Shown here: positions 44,406 to 58,211 of the stretch, in pieces
How positions within the stretch are numbered: the stretch's first letter is position 1
How the letters are laid out: the number at the start of each line of letters is the position of its first letter
Source of the DNA: Hedera helix
Taxonomy: Eukaryota > Streptophyta > Magnoliopsida > Apiales > Araliaceae
DNA length: 64,000 nucleotides
Assembly (NCBI GenBank): GCA_947179155.2
Contig: OX359282.1
Location: 2,309,001-2,373,000, forward strand
Reading direction: 5' to 3'
Program-made: the position numbers and the translations under genes
Notes under the pieces: generated by a model
What the model was told of the DNA's origin: nothing
The model's input: the letters and a program-made list of their open reading frames with translations, nothing else
Databases searched by the model: none

Positions 44406-45112
44406 ACTGTTTCTTATTTACCGTATAAATTTTCATTAATCCAAAGCGTAACAACAGTATTGAATTTCTGAAACCATTATTCTTTAGGTGAAAGGTAAAA
44501 TAGTACTCTCATTTCACAAAAAGAGTAATTAGTCATTTTTTTTGTTGTTTCACATAAAGTCCTTTAGTATAAAATATCACAATGTACTCAAGTTTGATTT
44601 CATATATTTTTATCGTGCCTTTACTACAAAACTAACAAGTACTACTAACTACTTAATATTTTTAAAGGTAATTATTAAACAATATCTTTAACATTTTCCG
44701 AGGTTGCGAATGCGACCATTTTTGTGAAACCGATGCAGTACATATAACATTACGTGTATGAAGAAGTATCAATAGTTAAATAATCTAACATTACGTGTAT
44801 GTAAATAGGCTATTGTTTCCCAACATGACAGGATTATAATAATGAGAGTGGAGTTGTGGGAGTAGAGACTAGAAAGGAGCATGAAGATTAGAGTGCAATA
44901 TATAAGTGTATTACGGTTGAAACTGAAAGGCCTTGATGAAACCAATCCCATACACCACTGCAGGTCAAAATTCTTTAAAGTTATCTCTTCAATCAAAATC
45001 TCTAACTTTTGACAATATTTGCACCTAACAACCCGACATTGAACAAATCTAAAATAAAGGAATACGAGGCCAGTAATACAATAATACAAGTGTCCAAGTG
45101 GGTGTAAGTTTA

Positions 45113-45163
45113 GCACCACCTCGACTAGTTGTGATGAACCTGTAAGGCAACTAAGCTTTAAAA
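45113..45163 (+). promoter_or_regulatory. U2 snRNA promoter (degenerate USE and TATA), P2
   Basis: GCACCACCTCG (-76) and TTTAAAA (45157-45163, -32), identical to the P1 arrangement, with polymerase II spacing. Confidence 0.6.
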
Positions 45164-45188
45164 GGTGAAGTGTACGTGTAGGTAAAGC

Positions 45189-45382
45189 ATACCTTTCTCG
45201 GCCTTTTGGCTAAGATCAAGTGTAGTATCTGTTCTTATCAGTTTAATATCTGATATGTGAGCCAATGGCTCACACGATATTAAATTTATTTTTTGTGGGG
45301 GAGAGTTCATCACAGTAGCTTGCTGCTGGATCTCTCAAGTGTCGCCTTGGCTTTGCACTATAGACTTGGCATGGCGCACCCC
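45189..45382 (+). ncRNA. U2 snRNA (P2 copy)
   Basis: 194 nt with the same 5' end, GTAGTA branch-recognition region, stem-loop II and Sm-type tract as the P1 copy. Differences are confined to the region after the Sm site: 'ttttgtggggg' for 'ttttgaggggg', 'gcttgctgctgg' for 'gcttgttgctgg', 'gccttggc' for 'gcctaggc'. The 5' half is identical between copies, as expected if it is under constraint or the copies are recent. It lies 0.9 kb downstream of the P2 U5 gene. Confidence 0.92.
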
Positions 45383-45874
45383 ACCAAATCAGTTACAATG
45401 TTTATACATGCAACTATTATGATCTCGTATTGTTCTGATAGCATCAACCTATTACCCAACTGCTGCACCAACATATGGCAAATGCTGTACATAGCCAAGA
45501 TCCCTGAAAATTTCCAAACATCTGATTGAAAGGTGAAGGAAGCTATGGTGCTGTGTCTGATTTCCCATGAGGCACCAAGGCATGTATCTAGGCCTGAAGT
45601 TTAATATGCATCTGTTGTAACATACATGAATAACCTCAATTGTTGCATATAATTCTGTAGAATTTTTTTTTGGAACTTCAAAGCATTAACTTTTGTTATT
45701 AGAAGAAAACCGGGGCTTAAAGTTTGTAACTTTAACCTAAGATGAATGAGTGCAAATAAAAAGCAATTGGAGTTTCTGACAACTTGGATGTTCTGGACTT
45801 GGGGTAAACCAATTGAGAGGACAGCGAAATTCTCCATATATGAGCTAGCAAGAACCAATAAGGTTCAATATGTG

Positions 45875-48205
45875 TGATAGGGACTTTTAGGAATAAGGTC
45901 CTACGATGTATAAGAAGAGAATACAATTTAATTAGGAAATATTTCTAAAAGAAGAAATATGCCGAGAAATCGTTACGTAAGTTCATTGATAAAAATGTTC
46001 AGTTAATTTTGAACATCGCATGTGATTATAAATCAAGTAAACTAATTAATATAATTAGTCATTAATAAAACTTGCATAGGACATTTAATATATTATTTAA
46101 TAAGTCCAAAATATTTGGATAATTAGTGTACTAACCTAGAGATATTTAATATCAAGAAATTGATAAGTGAGGAAATTAATTAATTATTCAATTAAATTTG
46201 AATAAAGTTTTGGTAACAAAATGGGTAAATTAACTAATGTGAAGTGGGAATAATATTTAAAGTTCCAAATTAAATAAATAATTAATGGACTAGTCTATCT
46301 GCTTATTTAACAAGTTCAATTAACTATTTAATTAAAGATTTGAGGGTTTATTGTGTGTGATTAAATTAATTAGTCTAATAAACTAATTAATGAGAGTTTA
46401 ATTGGATGTCCAATAACTTAATTGGTCAAGTCCAACATGTTGGTAGAATTACTAGTCCAATTAAATTAAATTATGTGTTTAAATGATTTAATTTAAACTC
46501 AATTATTTGACTACCTTCTAGAAACTTGTAAATGGACAAATTAACAATTAAAAATTAAATCAAAAATGCTAGATTCGGGAGATTTAGAGGAAGTGACCGG
46601 TTATGTCATAGCTAAGGAAGCTAGGATTGATTTGTTGTCCAAAAATATACAAGGAATCCCTTAAATTATGGACCAAGTTTGACTTTGTGAATTGCTAGCC
46701 AAAAATGATATATACATGTATTGTATCTATCATTTTCTACCTCTATAAATATGAAGCATTGCTAATGTGTTGTGGGTAGGGAGAATTGCAAGCTCTCTTC
46801 ACAAATTGGTTGAGTGCGTTAATTGAGTTGGAAATGAGTTCCACTAGTAACTCTAGTAGTGAGTTAGCGAGTTAAGGTGAGTTCATCCACCGAGTCAACC
46901 GAGTTAGGCCGAGTCAAGCGAGTCGAGCTTATTTTTTGAAGGGGATAGGCTTGGGATGTTCATAAGCTACTCGGGTAGAGAAGGAAGCGAGCACACAAAA
47001 ACCAAAAAGGTTAGAAAACCCTAAAAACCCTAGTTATGCTTGTTCTGTGATTAAAAATTTAAATAAATGGCAAAAATACCATCTTTATGTTCTTTAAGTC
47101 TAGATCCATGCTAGATATGTTAACTAAGTGTTTCATGGATTTTTGGTATGGATCCATAAGCATTTATGTGAAAAAAGTTAGCCAAAATATGCAAAATCAT
47201 GCTTTCCGGAAAGTTAGAAATTGAGCAGTACATTGCTGGAATTACTGTTCACGACCGGAAAATTGGATTCTCAATCCGTCAATTTTGTTGGGTAGATCTT
47301 GAAGTTATGTAAATTCTGAAACTTGAATGACTAAAATCCGAGTTAAAATAAATTAGTTATGATTTTTCTAGCAAAACACTCCACTGTTGGAAGTTTTGCG
47401 TGAACAGTCCGGTTCCAGGTTGTTTTCGAAGGTCAAATCGTGTCCGAAAAATTAATTCGATAATGGAAAATTGTAGTTCGGGAAGTCATGATTCCAACAA
47501 TATAAAGTAGAGCACCATCCAAGTATAAACCTCCTAGACCCAAGCATCCATGACCTCCATCAATGGTTTCAAGCTTACTCTTCTAGCTTCTTCATTGTAT
47601 ATTCCAAAAATTGAAGGTTTTGGGATGGAAAATCCAAGGTTTGGCAACCTCCCATGGAAGAAGATCATAACCCCTCTTCTTCTCTCAAACCCTAGCCTCT
47701 CTCTCTCAGCCCCCAAATGAATTAAGGAAATGAAAGATATGGTATTAGGGCTGAAAAACTGAATTAAAAAGCTGATCTACCGACCTGTTATAGTGCACCG
47801 AAGCGGTGGTAGCAAGGCACCGCTACGATACAGAACCCTGTTGTTTCTGAGTTTTTGTACTAGCGTCGTGGCGCTCATTTTAACGACTGCGGCGGTGGCC
47901 CTTTTTGTAGAATTACCAAAATGCCATCTAACTATAATTTTCCTACAAAATAAAAATAAATTTAAAACATATAATTACTATAAATAAACTAAAACATAAT
48001 TAAAACTAATATTAACAACATTTATAGCAATAATAATAATAATAATAAATACACATAACTTAACATAAAACACTTAAAATTAATAGAAAGCATAATTTAG
48101 AACAATAACATTAAAAACACATAAAAATCAACTAAAATGCTAAAGAATTCACAAAATCAATAAGTTCAAAAGTATTCAATATATAGGTATAAAAACAAGT
48201 CATCA
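45875..48205 (+). mobile_element. Solo-LTR-like segment of block P, uninterrupted copy
   Basis: Ends TGATAGGGAC and AAGTCATCA, about 2.33 kb, with a TATA box (tataaat, 46745-46751) and GAGT-rich stretch (46815-46925). It is the counterpart of 28661-32757 without the LINE and with its 5' end preserved. Flanking five-base strings (atgtg, cttgt) do not match. No coding content. Confidence 0.55.
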
Positions 48206-48265
48206 CTTGTACTTCTGTATTCTTGATTTCTAAGGAGGCAGGTAACGATGTCTAGTGGATGAATC
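48206..48265 (+). pseudogene. U3 snoRNA internal fragment, P2
   Basis: Counterpart of 32758-32817, from CTTGTACTTCTG to GTGGATGAATC, directly after the LTR-like end. P2 has no other U3 sequence. Confidence 0.75.
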
Positions 48266-48308
48266 TGTGAATTTTATAGTTATGTTTTTATTATTGAAGT
48301 TCATTGGG

Positions 48309-48504
48309 ATAATATGGGAAGGCTTACCCCACATATATTAATATATTTGAAAATAAGTATGTGGATATGTTTGCAATATTGTTAGTAATATTAATGGTAT
48401 AATTACATAATATGGGGAGGCTTACCCCCACACATATTAATATATTTGAAAATAAGTATGTAGATATGTTTGTAACATTGTTAGTAATATCAATGGTGTA
48501 ATTA
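48309..48504. repeat. Tandem repeat, about 98-bp unit, two copies
   Basis: Counterpart of 32861-33058. The first unit has a small deletion (cttaccccacat for cttacccccacacat). Confidence 0.9.
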
Positions 48505-49411
48505 AGATCGTAAATGGTAACCGAAAAATTTGTATACATCGTATTTAAAAAAACAGATATTATTAGTATTCGAAACAAAACAGATATATCCGTATTCAGT
48601 TTTAAGATATCCGTAAATAAACATATGCGAATACGGATATAAGCGTATTCATATTCGTTTAACACTTGACTGTAAATATATCCGATGGATAGCAGATATC
48701 CGTTATCGGATATTCAGATTCATATCAGTATCCGAAATTCGTATTCAAATAACTTTTTGTGTGTGTGTGTATGTGTGTGTTTTGTGTGTATAAATAATTG
48801 AATTATCAATCATCATATATTAAGTAAATATAATTTTTTCAAATAACATTTCTTACATATATAATAATTAATTTTTACTATCATACGAAATTTATTTTTA
48901 AAATACGGCATTTCACTTTTAGAAAATAGAAAATAACACTTTTAAATATAATATTAAAAAGTGAAATAAATTCATTTAATTTTAATTAATGTATTATTGT
49001 TATTGTAAAGTGTAAAATATCTAAAATGTATCATGTAATATAAAAATTATGTACTACAAGAACAAAATTATAGTTATTAGTTTATTATAAATATTTTATT
49101 TTCAAAACTTATGTGCGAGAAAAAGAGTGGATGATAAATTAGTATTATCTTTCATTGAAAATGTGGTTAGTTTGATAATTTCTCTAGGAATTTTTAGTTT
49201 TGGTTTTACCAATTATTTTACAAACTTAAATAAAATTAAAATAATTATTTTCTCATAATCATAACTAAATATATATGCACTTCATTCAAATGTTTAGGTT
49301 AATAATTGATCGAGGGAACCTGTAATATATAATGCAATGATTTATTATTTGATAAATTAATAACTACAACTATTTTCATAAATTTCTAATTAAATATTTA
49401 TTTTTTAATAA

Positions 49412-49672
49412 TACTCTCTCCATTCCATATTATTTGGTTATTGTTGACTTTTTAAAGTCAGCCTAAGGGATTTTTACACTCACAATTGACATAGATATTT
49501 TAATTTTAACTAATACAATGATGAATATTGTAAACTATTAAAAAAGTATTGCTCATTGTAAGTTTTATTGTTTTATAATTTTTAATTAGACATTTTAATT
49601 CTGAGTTTGAAAATATCACGTAATGACTTTCAAAAGTCATTAATTATCATATTATTTAGAACTAAGGGAGTA
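49412..49672. mobile_element. Stowaway-like MITE, P2
   Basis: Counterpart of 33965-34225 with the same ends and length. Confidence 0.65.
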
Positions 49673-51829
49673 TAGTAAATTATTATCCATGTCGCTCATT
49701 GTTAGAACAAGGTTGGTGGGCTTGTTCATTATTAGTTTCTGTTGTTAATCTTTATATGTATCTGCAGTCAAGGAAAGTGATAAAAAAAAAAAAAAACTGA
49801 GATAGCTGAAATATTTTATTAGCTCATCATGCACTTAGTTACTTGAATTTGTTTGGCAGAACATGCACAAGCTCGATCCTAAAAAACTCCCGTTCCTTTC
49901 TTACTTAATGTGCTTGTTATTCCGTCATATTTTACCCGACTAGTGCATTCAGATTCTTAAAAATACCGTTTTTATTTTGTCTTATATCATAGACTTTTAT
50001 TTTGATCACAATTCAATTTTGTCATGTCACATAAATATTTAAAAATCACATGGACAATGATGAATAGTATATAAGCCGATTATGAAAAAGCATCAGCAGG
50101 CAGACTTTTGTTTTCTAATAAGACAGGTGGCATGATTTATGATAGTCTTTTCACTGAAGGGACAATAGGACAAAATCAACTAGAAAAGATGCAAATTCTC
50201 CCCCATAAACTATGTAGTTAGTTTTTATTTTGGGTATACATTTATTTTGTGTTTGTAAATTTTTATTTCAGGGGAGGGGAAAATAATTAAAATCCCTTCA
50301 AATAGCATGTTTGTGAGTTTTTTTAGGGAATGAGGGAAGGGATTTAGAGGTAAAATTGATTTAATTTTTGGCTAAAAAATTTTCCCTCAAAAGTGGGAGG
50401 ATTTGGAAGGATGGGAAAGTGAGATATTTTACATTACCAAAAACAATCTTGTAAAATAAATAATATGACAATTTTACCCCTCACTAGCATAACTCTCAAT
50501 TATTATAAACACATTATATAAGGGAAATTCGTCAATTACAGGGGAATTATACTATGCCCTAGTTAATGCACCAATGCCAATCCTTAATTACATAACCAAT
50601 GCCAATCAGTAATAAATTAATTATAAACACAGTATATAAACACAACATATTTCTCTTATACACACAATATATAAACACAATATATATTGTGTATCCTAGA
50701 TTTATATAATAATATATAAACACAGTACATATTGTTTTTTATATTATTTATACAAATACAATACATATTATTTATAAATACATTATTATATTATTTATAT
50801 AAATAATAAATAAATGTAGTATATTATTTATATGAATACAATATACAGTATACATTATATAAATATATTATTATATAATGTATTTATAGAAATATAGTAT
50901 ATACTGTATATAAATACATTATATTTAATTTATGTACTGTGTTTATAAGAATTTCCCTTTTAAACACAGTATATAAGGGAATTCGTCAATTAGCTGGGGA
51001 AATTCTTAATTACATTACCGATGCCAATTGGTAATAACTTAATTGGTGCCTCAAATGGGATAATAAATATATATTGCTAATTATTTTAGTTGTAAAATAA
51101 AGTTTCATTGTCACCATTTTAAGTTATTTTATTAAATGTTAAATTTGATATCAATTCATTTGATTTTAGTCACTACAATTATAAATAACATAAATTATCT
51201 TAAAAATAATATTAATTACGGATAATTAAAATTATCTTAGAAACAATACATTAATGAACTATAACAGTTAATTTATAAATATCTCAATATTAATTAAAAA
51301 TTTATTATTATCAAAATATAAATAGATTTTAATTTTACAAATTAACTTCAAAACATCAAAATCAAAACAACCTAACAAAGTAGTAAGAATAATTAATAAC
51401 ATACCATCTATTAATTAATAATTATGTGAAAAATTAATTACTGTTGGAGGGAATTAGTGTAGGTGAAGGAGTTATCAACCATACTTTTTGTGATTTTCAT
51501 CGAATGCCCATATTAAAATATGTAAGAGTAATATAGTAATAGTGTAGTTTGAAAATAAGAATTTTGTCCTTTCCTTTCCTACTTCTAAACAGAAAATTTA
51601 ATTAAAATCTCATCTCATCCATTAATTTCTAAAACTCACAAACACGACAAAAGAAAACTATAATCCATCCCTTCCACTTCTATACTTTCCTTTCCCATCT
51701 CATCCCTCCAAACTCAGAAACACAGTATAAGGATATTAAGTCATTTATCCTTTTGAAATATCCCAAAAGAAAATTTACTCAATTTAATAAAAAAATCTTT
51801 GTGGAGAAAAATATTTTTATTAGTGAGAC

Positions 51830-53489
51830 TCTTTTTGTGGGGAAAAAGGATTACATAAATAAGCATCTCAAATAAACTTTTTGAAAGTCAATTTGAGATT
51901 TTATATTCCCTCAAATCACAAAATGACAGCAACGAAATACGGTTAGATTGTAACGCTTTAACACAAACGTGATATGAAGGTTTTTGTACCAACACGAACG
52001 AAAGTAAACCCTTGAATCAATAAGAAGAATAATAAACTCATAAATAGAACAAGTGATAATAATCTAAATTAATTAATAAAACGTTATTGCTCACAAGTCT
52101 TAATAAGCATATTTATAGTTCTAAGCTACTTTCCAACATCAATCAGGATAAGAAAAATTAAAATAACGAAAATTAAAAAACAATCCAAGTTTGACTGGCG
52201 AGAAGATTACTTCAAATATTTTTTCGGGCTTAAAACCATGGCCAAAGTCGAGGAGTCTTGTAGGGCTAGTTGTTAGTTTCGATTTGATATTTTATGGGTC
52301 CCTTACTTTTTTTTGAATAAAAAGTTAAGCTACTTTTAAAACATACCGACTCGAAAAGTTATTCCAAGTCTGAATTGAACTCTTCAGTCTCCTTTGCTAA
52401 TTTATGAATTTTAAGGATATAATTTTCTCCTATTTTGATCCCTAAATTAATTAGTGGTACTGGCATGGTAGCATAACTGTAATACTAACTTTGAGGATAT
52501 TGTATCATTTTATAATATTGTTAAGAAAAATGTTAACAAGTTCAAGAAATTACCATATGATTTATATAAATTTATAAAACGACCCTCATTTTTCTTCAAT
52601 TTTCTCTCTCTACCTTCCACATGTTTCTCTTTTTGTATTAAAATTTTTCACTCTCCCTCCCATGTATCACAAATGACACCAAGATGGTTTTAATTCATAG
52701 CCAAGGTATGGTTTGATATTGGTATATGCAAAATAAAAAATTATAATTTGCATAAAAAAATGTTAACAAGTTCAAGAAATTACCATATGATTTATATAAT
52801 GTTATATGCATTGAATGATTCAGATGTAATTAAGCAAGATCTAGACGTTATTTATTTATGTATTATTCTTCTTTGTTTTGTTTGTAATTTTTTTCAGGAA
52901 ATAATTACTATTTTTTTTTCTATTTTGCTAAAAAAAAATGCATTCAACGAGAACTTTGTATTTATGTCAGGGAGTTGACTTGCACAAATTAATGAAAAAA
53001 TTGGCGATTAAAACTGAAAATTTTACGTAGTATTTTTGATCGAAAAATCAATTTAATTTAGTTTGTACCATTTGCTAAATGACTCATGTTATGATATTTT
53101 ACATCATAGGTATTCCCGTTCCGTCATCTAACTAATGTCCTTCAAGTAGTATCATGACTTTAAAATACACAAAGCCATTTTACTAAGTCATTCTTCCATA
53201 CATGGCAGTGGTTTTGATGTATGTACATTATTTTTAATACTATTCATTGGATTACCTTTAAGGTAATCTTGACCATTCATTATATATTAAAATATTAATA
53301 AAATTTGTACTTTTTGATAACCTTGGACTTGTTAAACCAGTCAAGTTACATATTTTGTCAAAAACATATAATACTACTTAAATTTATCTCAAAACATATA
53401 ATACTACTTAAACAAGTAACCACGTTATTTTAATAGTTGTGGATCAAATTGTGCCACATCCTTTATCAGAAATCAAGACATTAAAGAGA
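51830..53489. repeat. Non-coding spacer with short direct repeats
   Basis: Sequence between P2 and R2. A 44-bp string containing 'tgttaacaagttcaagaaat' occurs at about 52527-52570 and again at 52756-52799. A 25-bp string ('acatataatactacttaa') occurs twice near 53358-53411. No gene or RNA was recognised. Confidence 0.7.
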
Positions 53490-55410
53490 CGCGGACCAAA
53501 TTGAGCCACATATTATTTTTTTCTTTCTTCCTTTTTCAAAAGTCAATTAGTTAAATTTTATAATTTTATATTTTTGAATAAATAAAACTTTTACTTAGTA
53601 ATTCGTGTATTTAAAAGAGATAATTTTTCTTATTTCTTAGTAATTTTTATATATGTTTTATATAATGACTCAAAATAATCATATATGATGAATCTAACAT
53701 AGTAATTATTAATTTTATGATTAATAAAATAAAACAAATTTTATGAATTTAAATATATAATCTTCTAATTAATAAGTCCTGCATTTAGAATATAGATAAA
53801 AAAAAAATCATAGTAAGTTATATACGATAGTTATATTTATTTTTAATTACTAACTATAAATAATTTTATAATATCAATTAAAACATTAAATAAATTTATA
53901 ATTTTGAATATATAAACTTAAGAATTCCTAAACAAATAAATTTATATAAATTTATAATTTTAATAATTATTCTTTAATTAATTAGGAAATTAAAAGATAT
54001 TAAAACTATCTTAACCCCAAATGTTAACAATATCAAATACGAAACCTTATTCATCACCTAAACATATTCACTCCAAATTAAGTGTACAATTCAAACTAAA
54101 AGATTCAAAACACTTTGTAATCTATTTAAGGCGTATTTAATTATTCGCCTTAGATCATTTATTAATACCCCAAAGCATAAAAATTAAAAGCAAAAGTTAA
54201 GAAATCCTAAAACCCCAATACGATAAATTATTCTTAAGACCTCAGTCCATTGTATCGCTCATATTAATCTGATTTTATAATTAATTTTTAAATTAATTAT
54301 TTTTTTTATACAGAAACTAGACTTCAAATACTCCAATTTAACCTTAAGAATCACTCAAATCATATTAAAAATCATTAAGTTATCCATTTTAAAATATTAG
54401 AAATTGCTACTGAAAATTCTGCTACAAAAATTTCAGATCTGCCTTTCCTTAAAATTTATAATTAACAAAATAGTTAGATTTAATGGTACAAATTGGTAAT
54501 AAATATTCTCAGCTTATATAAGTATAACATATCCAAATTTACAACGATCCAAGATTAGGAGATATAACCCATACAATAGACCTTAACTATATAAAAACAG
54601 ATTTTTAGATTTTAACTTCTACATTCAATCAAATTATATTTATTTATATAAATTCATCTTCTCTTTGTGGTTATCATGATATCTAATCACACGTCTACAT
54701 TTTGTTTAAAAATAATCTCTAATTTAAAACCCACAGAACTAAACTTAAAATCAAAATATAAAATAATATTTATCTTCCTTGTTCGTCTTTTCTCAACACA
54801 CAAAAATAAAGAATCTGACTTTCGGATCTTTTAGAGTCCTCAAAATGCCTTAACATCTTCACGGAAATTGTAGCTCATGAAAAAATATACAAAACATGCT
54901 CGAAAATCCCAAATCATTCGGGGTTAATACGATTGAGTTACGAATTTTCAAAATTAGAGCTGAAAATAGTGACAGTTTCAATTAACATCTTTTTCTCTCT
55001 AAAATAAAGAGAACGAAAATTGAAGAAATAGGCTTTGGATTCACTCAATTCTGAATTAGATGAATTAATTATGATTTTTCTGAGTAGCTGTAGAATATAT
55101 AAAGTATCTACTTAGGAATTCAACTAATCAAGTTTAAATAGGATTGGGGTTATATCTAACACTCTTTAAATAAAGTTTGAATACAATTAAGTTATATCTA
55201 ACAATCTTTAAATATAATGAGAAAACACTATATGACTTACCAAAACCTAATGGACTCCTTAATTTCAATTTATTAATTATCTACAAAAAAATAAAAATAA
55301 TTAACTTTCCAAAAGAAATAAATTATTAACTTATTTCTTTAATTCACTTGTGCTTTTAAGAAAATTAAACTAATATTTAATAATTTTTATTAAAAATCTG
55401 GGTTATTACA
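53490..55410 (+). mobile_element. Probable long LTR, 3' part, R2
   Basis: Counterpart of 1-1907, ending cleanly in 'ctgggttattaca'. The 5' end was not determined and may lie left of 53490. Confidence 0.45.
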
Positions 55411-56545
55411 TTGTGAGCATCATTGAGGTTAGTATCAAACCGAAATCTAGGTTTCTCCAAACAGTGGCAGCACTTGTATGAGAATGAAAGAGAACTAGAT
55501 TGCTACTATTACAGTCAAAAGCTGAGTAACTGGCTCCTAGAGAGAGAAAAACAAGTACCTTGAGATTCAGCAAGAACAGATCTTCTGCAGATTAGCAAAC
55601 ATTTTTCTTCATCTTCATATTGGCTTTTTCCTTGGTTTTATATTTTCAGGCTTTGTTTTTTGTCTTGTTTCATTTTGGTCACTCATTTTTTTATATTCTT
55701 GGGGTCAAAAACATCACCATACATTATTACTCGCTCCGTCCCTCTTTATATGTCTATGTTATATACTCTTGGTGAATATAGCAGCATCCTATTAGGTAAT
55801 ACTATCCCTGTTTTAAATTATAAGATTATTATTGACTTTTGAAATTGAGATGATATATAAAAAATTATGAAATAATAAAATCTTGTAATGAGCAGAAATT
55901 TTTAGATAGTTTATAATTTTTATCTTTTGTTTGACTAAAATTAATGAAAGACATGTCAATTTTGAGTTAAAAAAAGTATTAATTATCATTTCCTAAAAAT
56001 ATTAATTATCATTTCCTAAACAACTCTTTTTTCCCTTCATGTATATTTTCTTGATAAAAAAGCTCTTTTTCCCCTTTATAAATTTCGGTTTATTTTTATG
56101 TGAGGCTTATTTTCTCATATAAATTTATTATTTAATAGCTCTCCGTTATTGTGAATCTGTCTTGATTAGGAGTATGGCTAACAATGGTGTTGAGTAAGAC
56201 AAATTCCTGTTGTGTTAGATCATAGATATTACATTGAAAAAATCAACATTAGCATGATCAATTTAATTAGTCAAATTTCTTAACAATAACATTATCTTAT
56301 TTATTAGTCGTATGAAACGCGTGTTTACTCTTTTAACCATTTAGTTCACTAATTTAAATTTTAAACAAAAAGGTAGTTCATTAATTTAAATTTTTAAACA
56401 AAAAGGCGACGAATTTTATTTATTTTAATTTGTTTATTACAACAAGATATATTTAACAAAAATAAGGTTTTTGAAAGAAAATTGATTAAGAAATTCTCCC
56501 CAAGAGATTGTTCATTAGGTTGTTGCTTTATCAACTGGCAGGTTG
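53490..56545. repeat. Duplicated block R, copy 2
   Basis: Counterpart of 1-3060. After 56545 the two copies continue into unrelated DNA. Copy-specific changes include a missing 'gtac' at the LTR end and small deletions near 55990. Confidence 0.85.
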
Positions 56546-56790
56546 TTGTTTAATTATGAAAGGACATAACCTTATCTCACTATATATATTCACAAGATAA
56601 TGTAACATAAATTTGCTGACCCAGTTTTTATTCAGAACGTTCTTCAACTTGAGGTGGTACGCATCATTTTAACGTATCAGAAAGATATACTGGTGGGCTT
56701 GATGCTTGATGTGGTGGGACTGGCGACTGGGAACATTTTACCGTATTTTAAAAAGGCTGATGGTGCTAAAGCCTGGTGGCTCGCCTGCGG
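56546..56790. other. Short non-coding spacer
   Basis: No recognised feature. A 101-residue plus-strand frame that starts at 56654 runs into the MITE at 56791 and is not considered a gene. Confidence 0.5.
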
Positions 56791-57065
56791 AGGCATAAAT
56801 TATTTTAGGAAACTGATATTTCCGCAGGCTTTTTTGTTATTTCCACAGGGTTTACTTATAGCGACAGTTTTAAAACAGTCTATAAACCAATGGCGACCCT
56901 TTTCATATGTAAAGTGTTGCTATAGATCTATAGCGACTTTTTTAACTTATAAACTGTAGTCATAGGTATATAGCGACGGTTTTAAAACCGTCGCTAAAAA
57001 AGGGGTCCACCTGCGAAAATAACAAAAAACCCTGTGGAAATAGCAGTTCCCATTATTTTATGCTC
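56791..57065. mobile_element. Foldback MITE
   Basis: Imperfect terminal inverted repeats of about 36 bp: 'ggcataaattatttt...ttccgcagg' on the left and 'cctgtggaaatagc...attttatgctcc' on the right. Inside is a perfect 26-bp palindrome at 56971-56996 (TAGCGACGGTTTT and its complement) and a weaker version at 56858-56884. These are typical of non-autonomous plant DNA transposons. Target duplication not established. It is only beside Q2, not Q1. Confidence 0.65.
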
Positions 57066-57066
57066 C

Positions 57067-57504
57067 ATCCATCCCATAAAATTTATTAATTTATAATATG
57101 TTTAAGTTTAATATTGGTGGCATGTTAAAATTATTTTGTTGTTATAACACCCCAATCTTGTATCGTAATATGTGATTTTTGTTGTCTATACATCGAATTA
57201 AATTACTAACAATAGTATTTTCAATTACAACCTTTGGATGATTTTTTGCTGGACTAAAATAATCTAAGAAAATATTATTGAGAAAGTGTATTAGGTCTTG
57301 ATATGCTATATTTTGTTTTAGACCCGAAATTTGACCCAAGTATTTATACATTGTATTAGAGTCGACCCTCAAAAGCTTTGGTCAGGTTATCTTTTCGGGT
57401 TGCTAGTATTATCCAACAATGACTAGTGTGTAATTCTGATGATGATGTCAAAAATTTAAGTGGCGAGTTTGTAATAACTTAGTCCCACATCTAAATATGT
57501 GCAA
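57067..57504. other. Non-coding spacer before Q2
   Basis: Contains phrases (ttactaacaata, gtattaggtcttg) repeated in degenerate form inside Q2 at 57530-57580. It also holds an isolated USE-like string, AGTCCCACATCT (57482-57493), with no snRNA at the right distance. Confidence 0.5.
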
Positions 57505-57635
57505 ATAATTTGTTTATATATGAGACATTGAATTACTAACAATAAGATCTTTAAGGAAAATGTATTAGGCCTTGGTACGTTATGATTTGATTCGGACTCG
57601 GGAGATGACAAGCAAAACCTGTGTTGAAATCAAGC

Positions 57636-57665
57636 ATACCTTTCTCGGTTTGACTAAAGATCAAA
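57636..57665 (+). pseudogene. U2 snRNA 5' fragment, Q2
   Basis: Same sequence as 36517-36546. Confidence 0.65.
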
Positions 57666-57745
57666 CAAATTATTTATGTTTATATTTTGCAAGGCCAGCT
57701 CTCTCAAAAGTTGCCAATGCCATCCCACTTTTGTATTAACTTGAG

Positions 57746-57938
57746 GTCATTCTCGACGGACATGTATGTTGCCTCAAGTGTTGTCGCCCCGTGTTTTCGT
57801 CAACCGCCGTCGTTATTGAATCAAAGCCGACAGACCCATTAGTGATGGACAGGTGACGGACTATCCGTCACCTATTATTAAAAATGTCATAGGCGATGGA
57901 CAGTTCATTGCCAATTACATATAGTCCGTCAAGAATGA
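57746..57938. mobile_element. MITE with 16-bp inverted ends, Q2
   Basis: Counterpart of 36627-36818. Left end GTCATTCTCGACGGAC, right end GTCCGTCAAGAATGAC (one mismatch). Confidence 0.7.
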
Positions 57939-58211
57939 CTATTTTTCTTAAAAAGTATATTTTTCAAAATTATTAAAATCCCCCTTGTTTTTTTTTAATA
58001 AACCAATACTACCAATTTAACAAATAAACCACTAAATATTAGCATCTAAATATACAATATCACACCACCAATAAACAAACTCAATCTCATAAATTTATAT
58101 ATAAAAATAATATGAAAACAATACTAATATTCAAAATTTAAATGTTTAAATACATAAATATAAAGTCTTTTTATATGTCATGATTATTCTCTCATTAGAC
58201 AATTTGTGATG

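Larger units (their letters stand above)
42719..51829. repeat. Duplicated block P, copy 2
   Basis: Matches 20325-36383 but lacks the TR-GAG element and the LINE, and keeps both empty sites (43885-43894 and 46260-46283). At 45846-45973 it has 128 bp where P1 has 285 bp with U3. The part from 50281 on has no gene that I can see. Confidence 0.93.

Noticed and set aside
57482..57493. AGTCCCACATCT followed about 20 bp later by a TATA-like string, polymerase III-like spacing
   Set aside because: No known small RNA begins at the expected place; the motif is common in plant LTR DNA.
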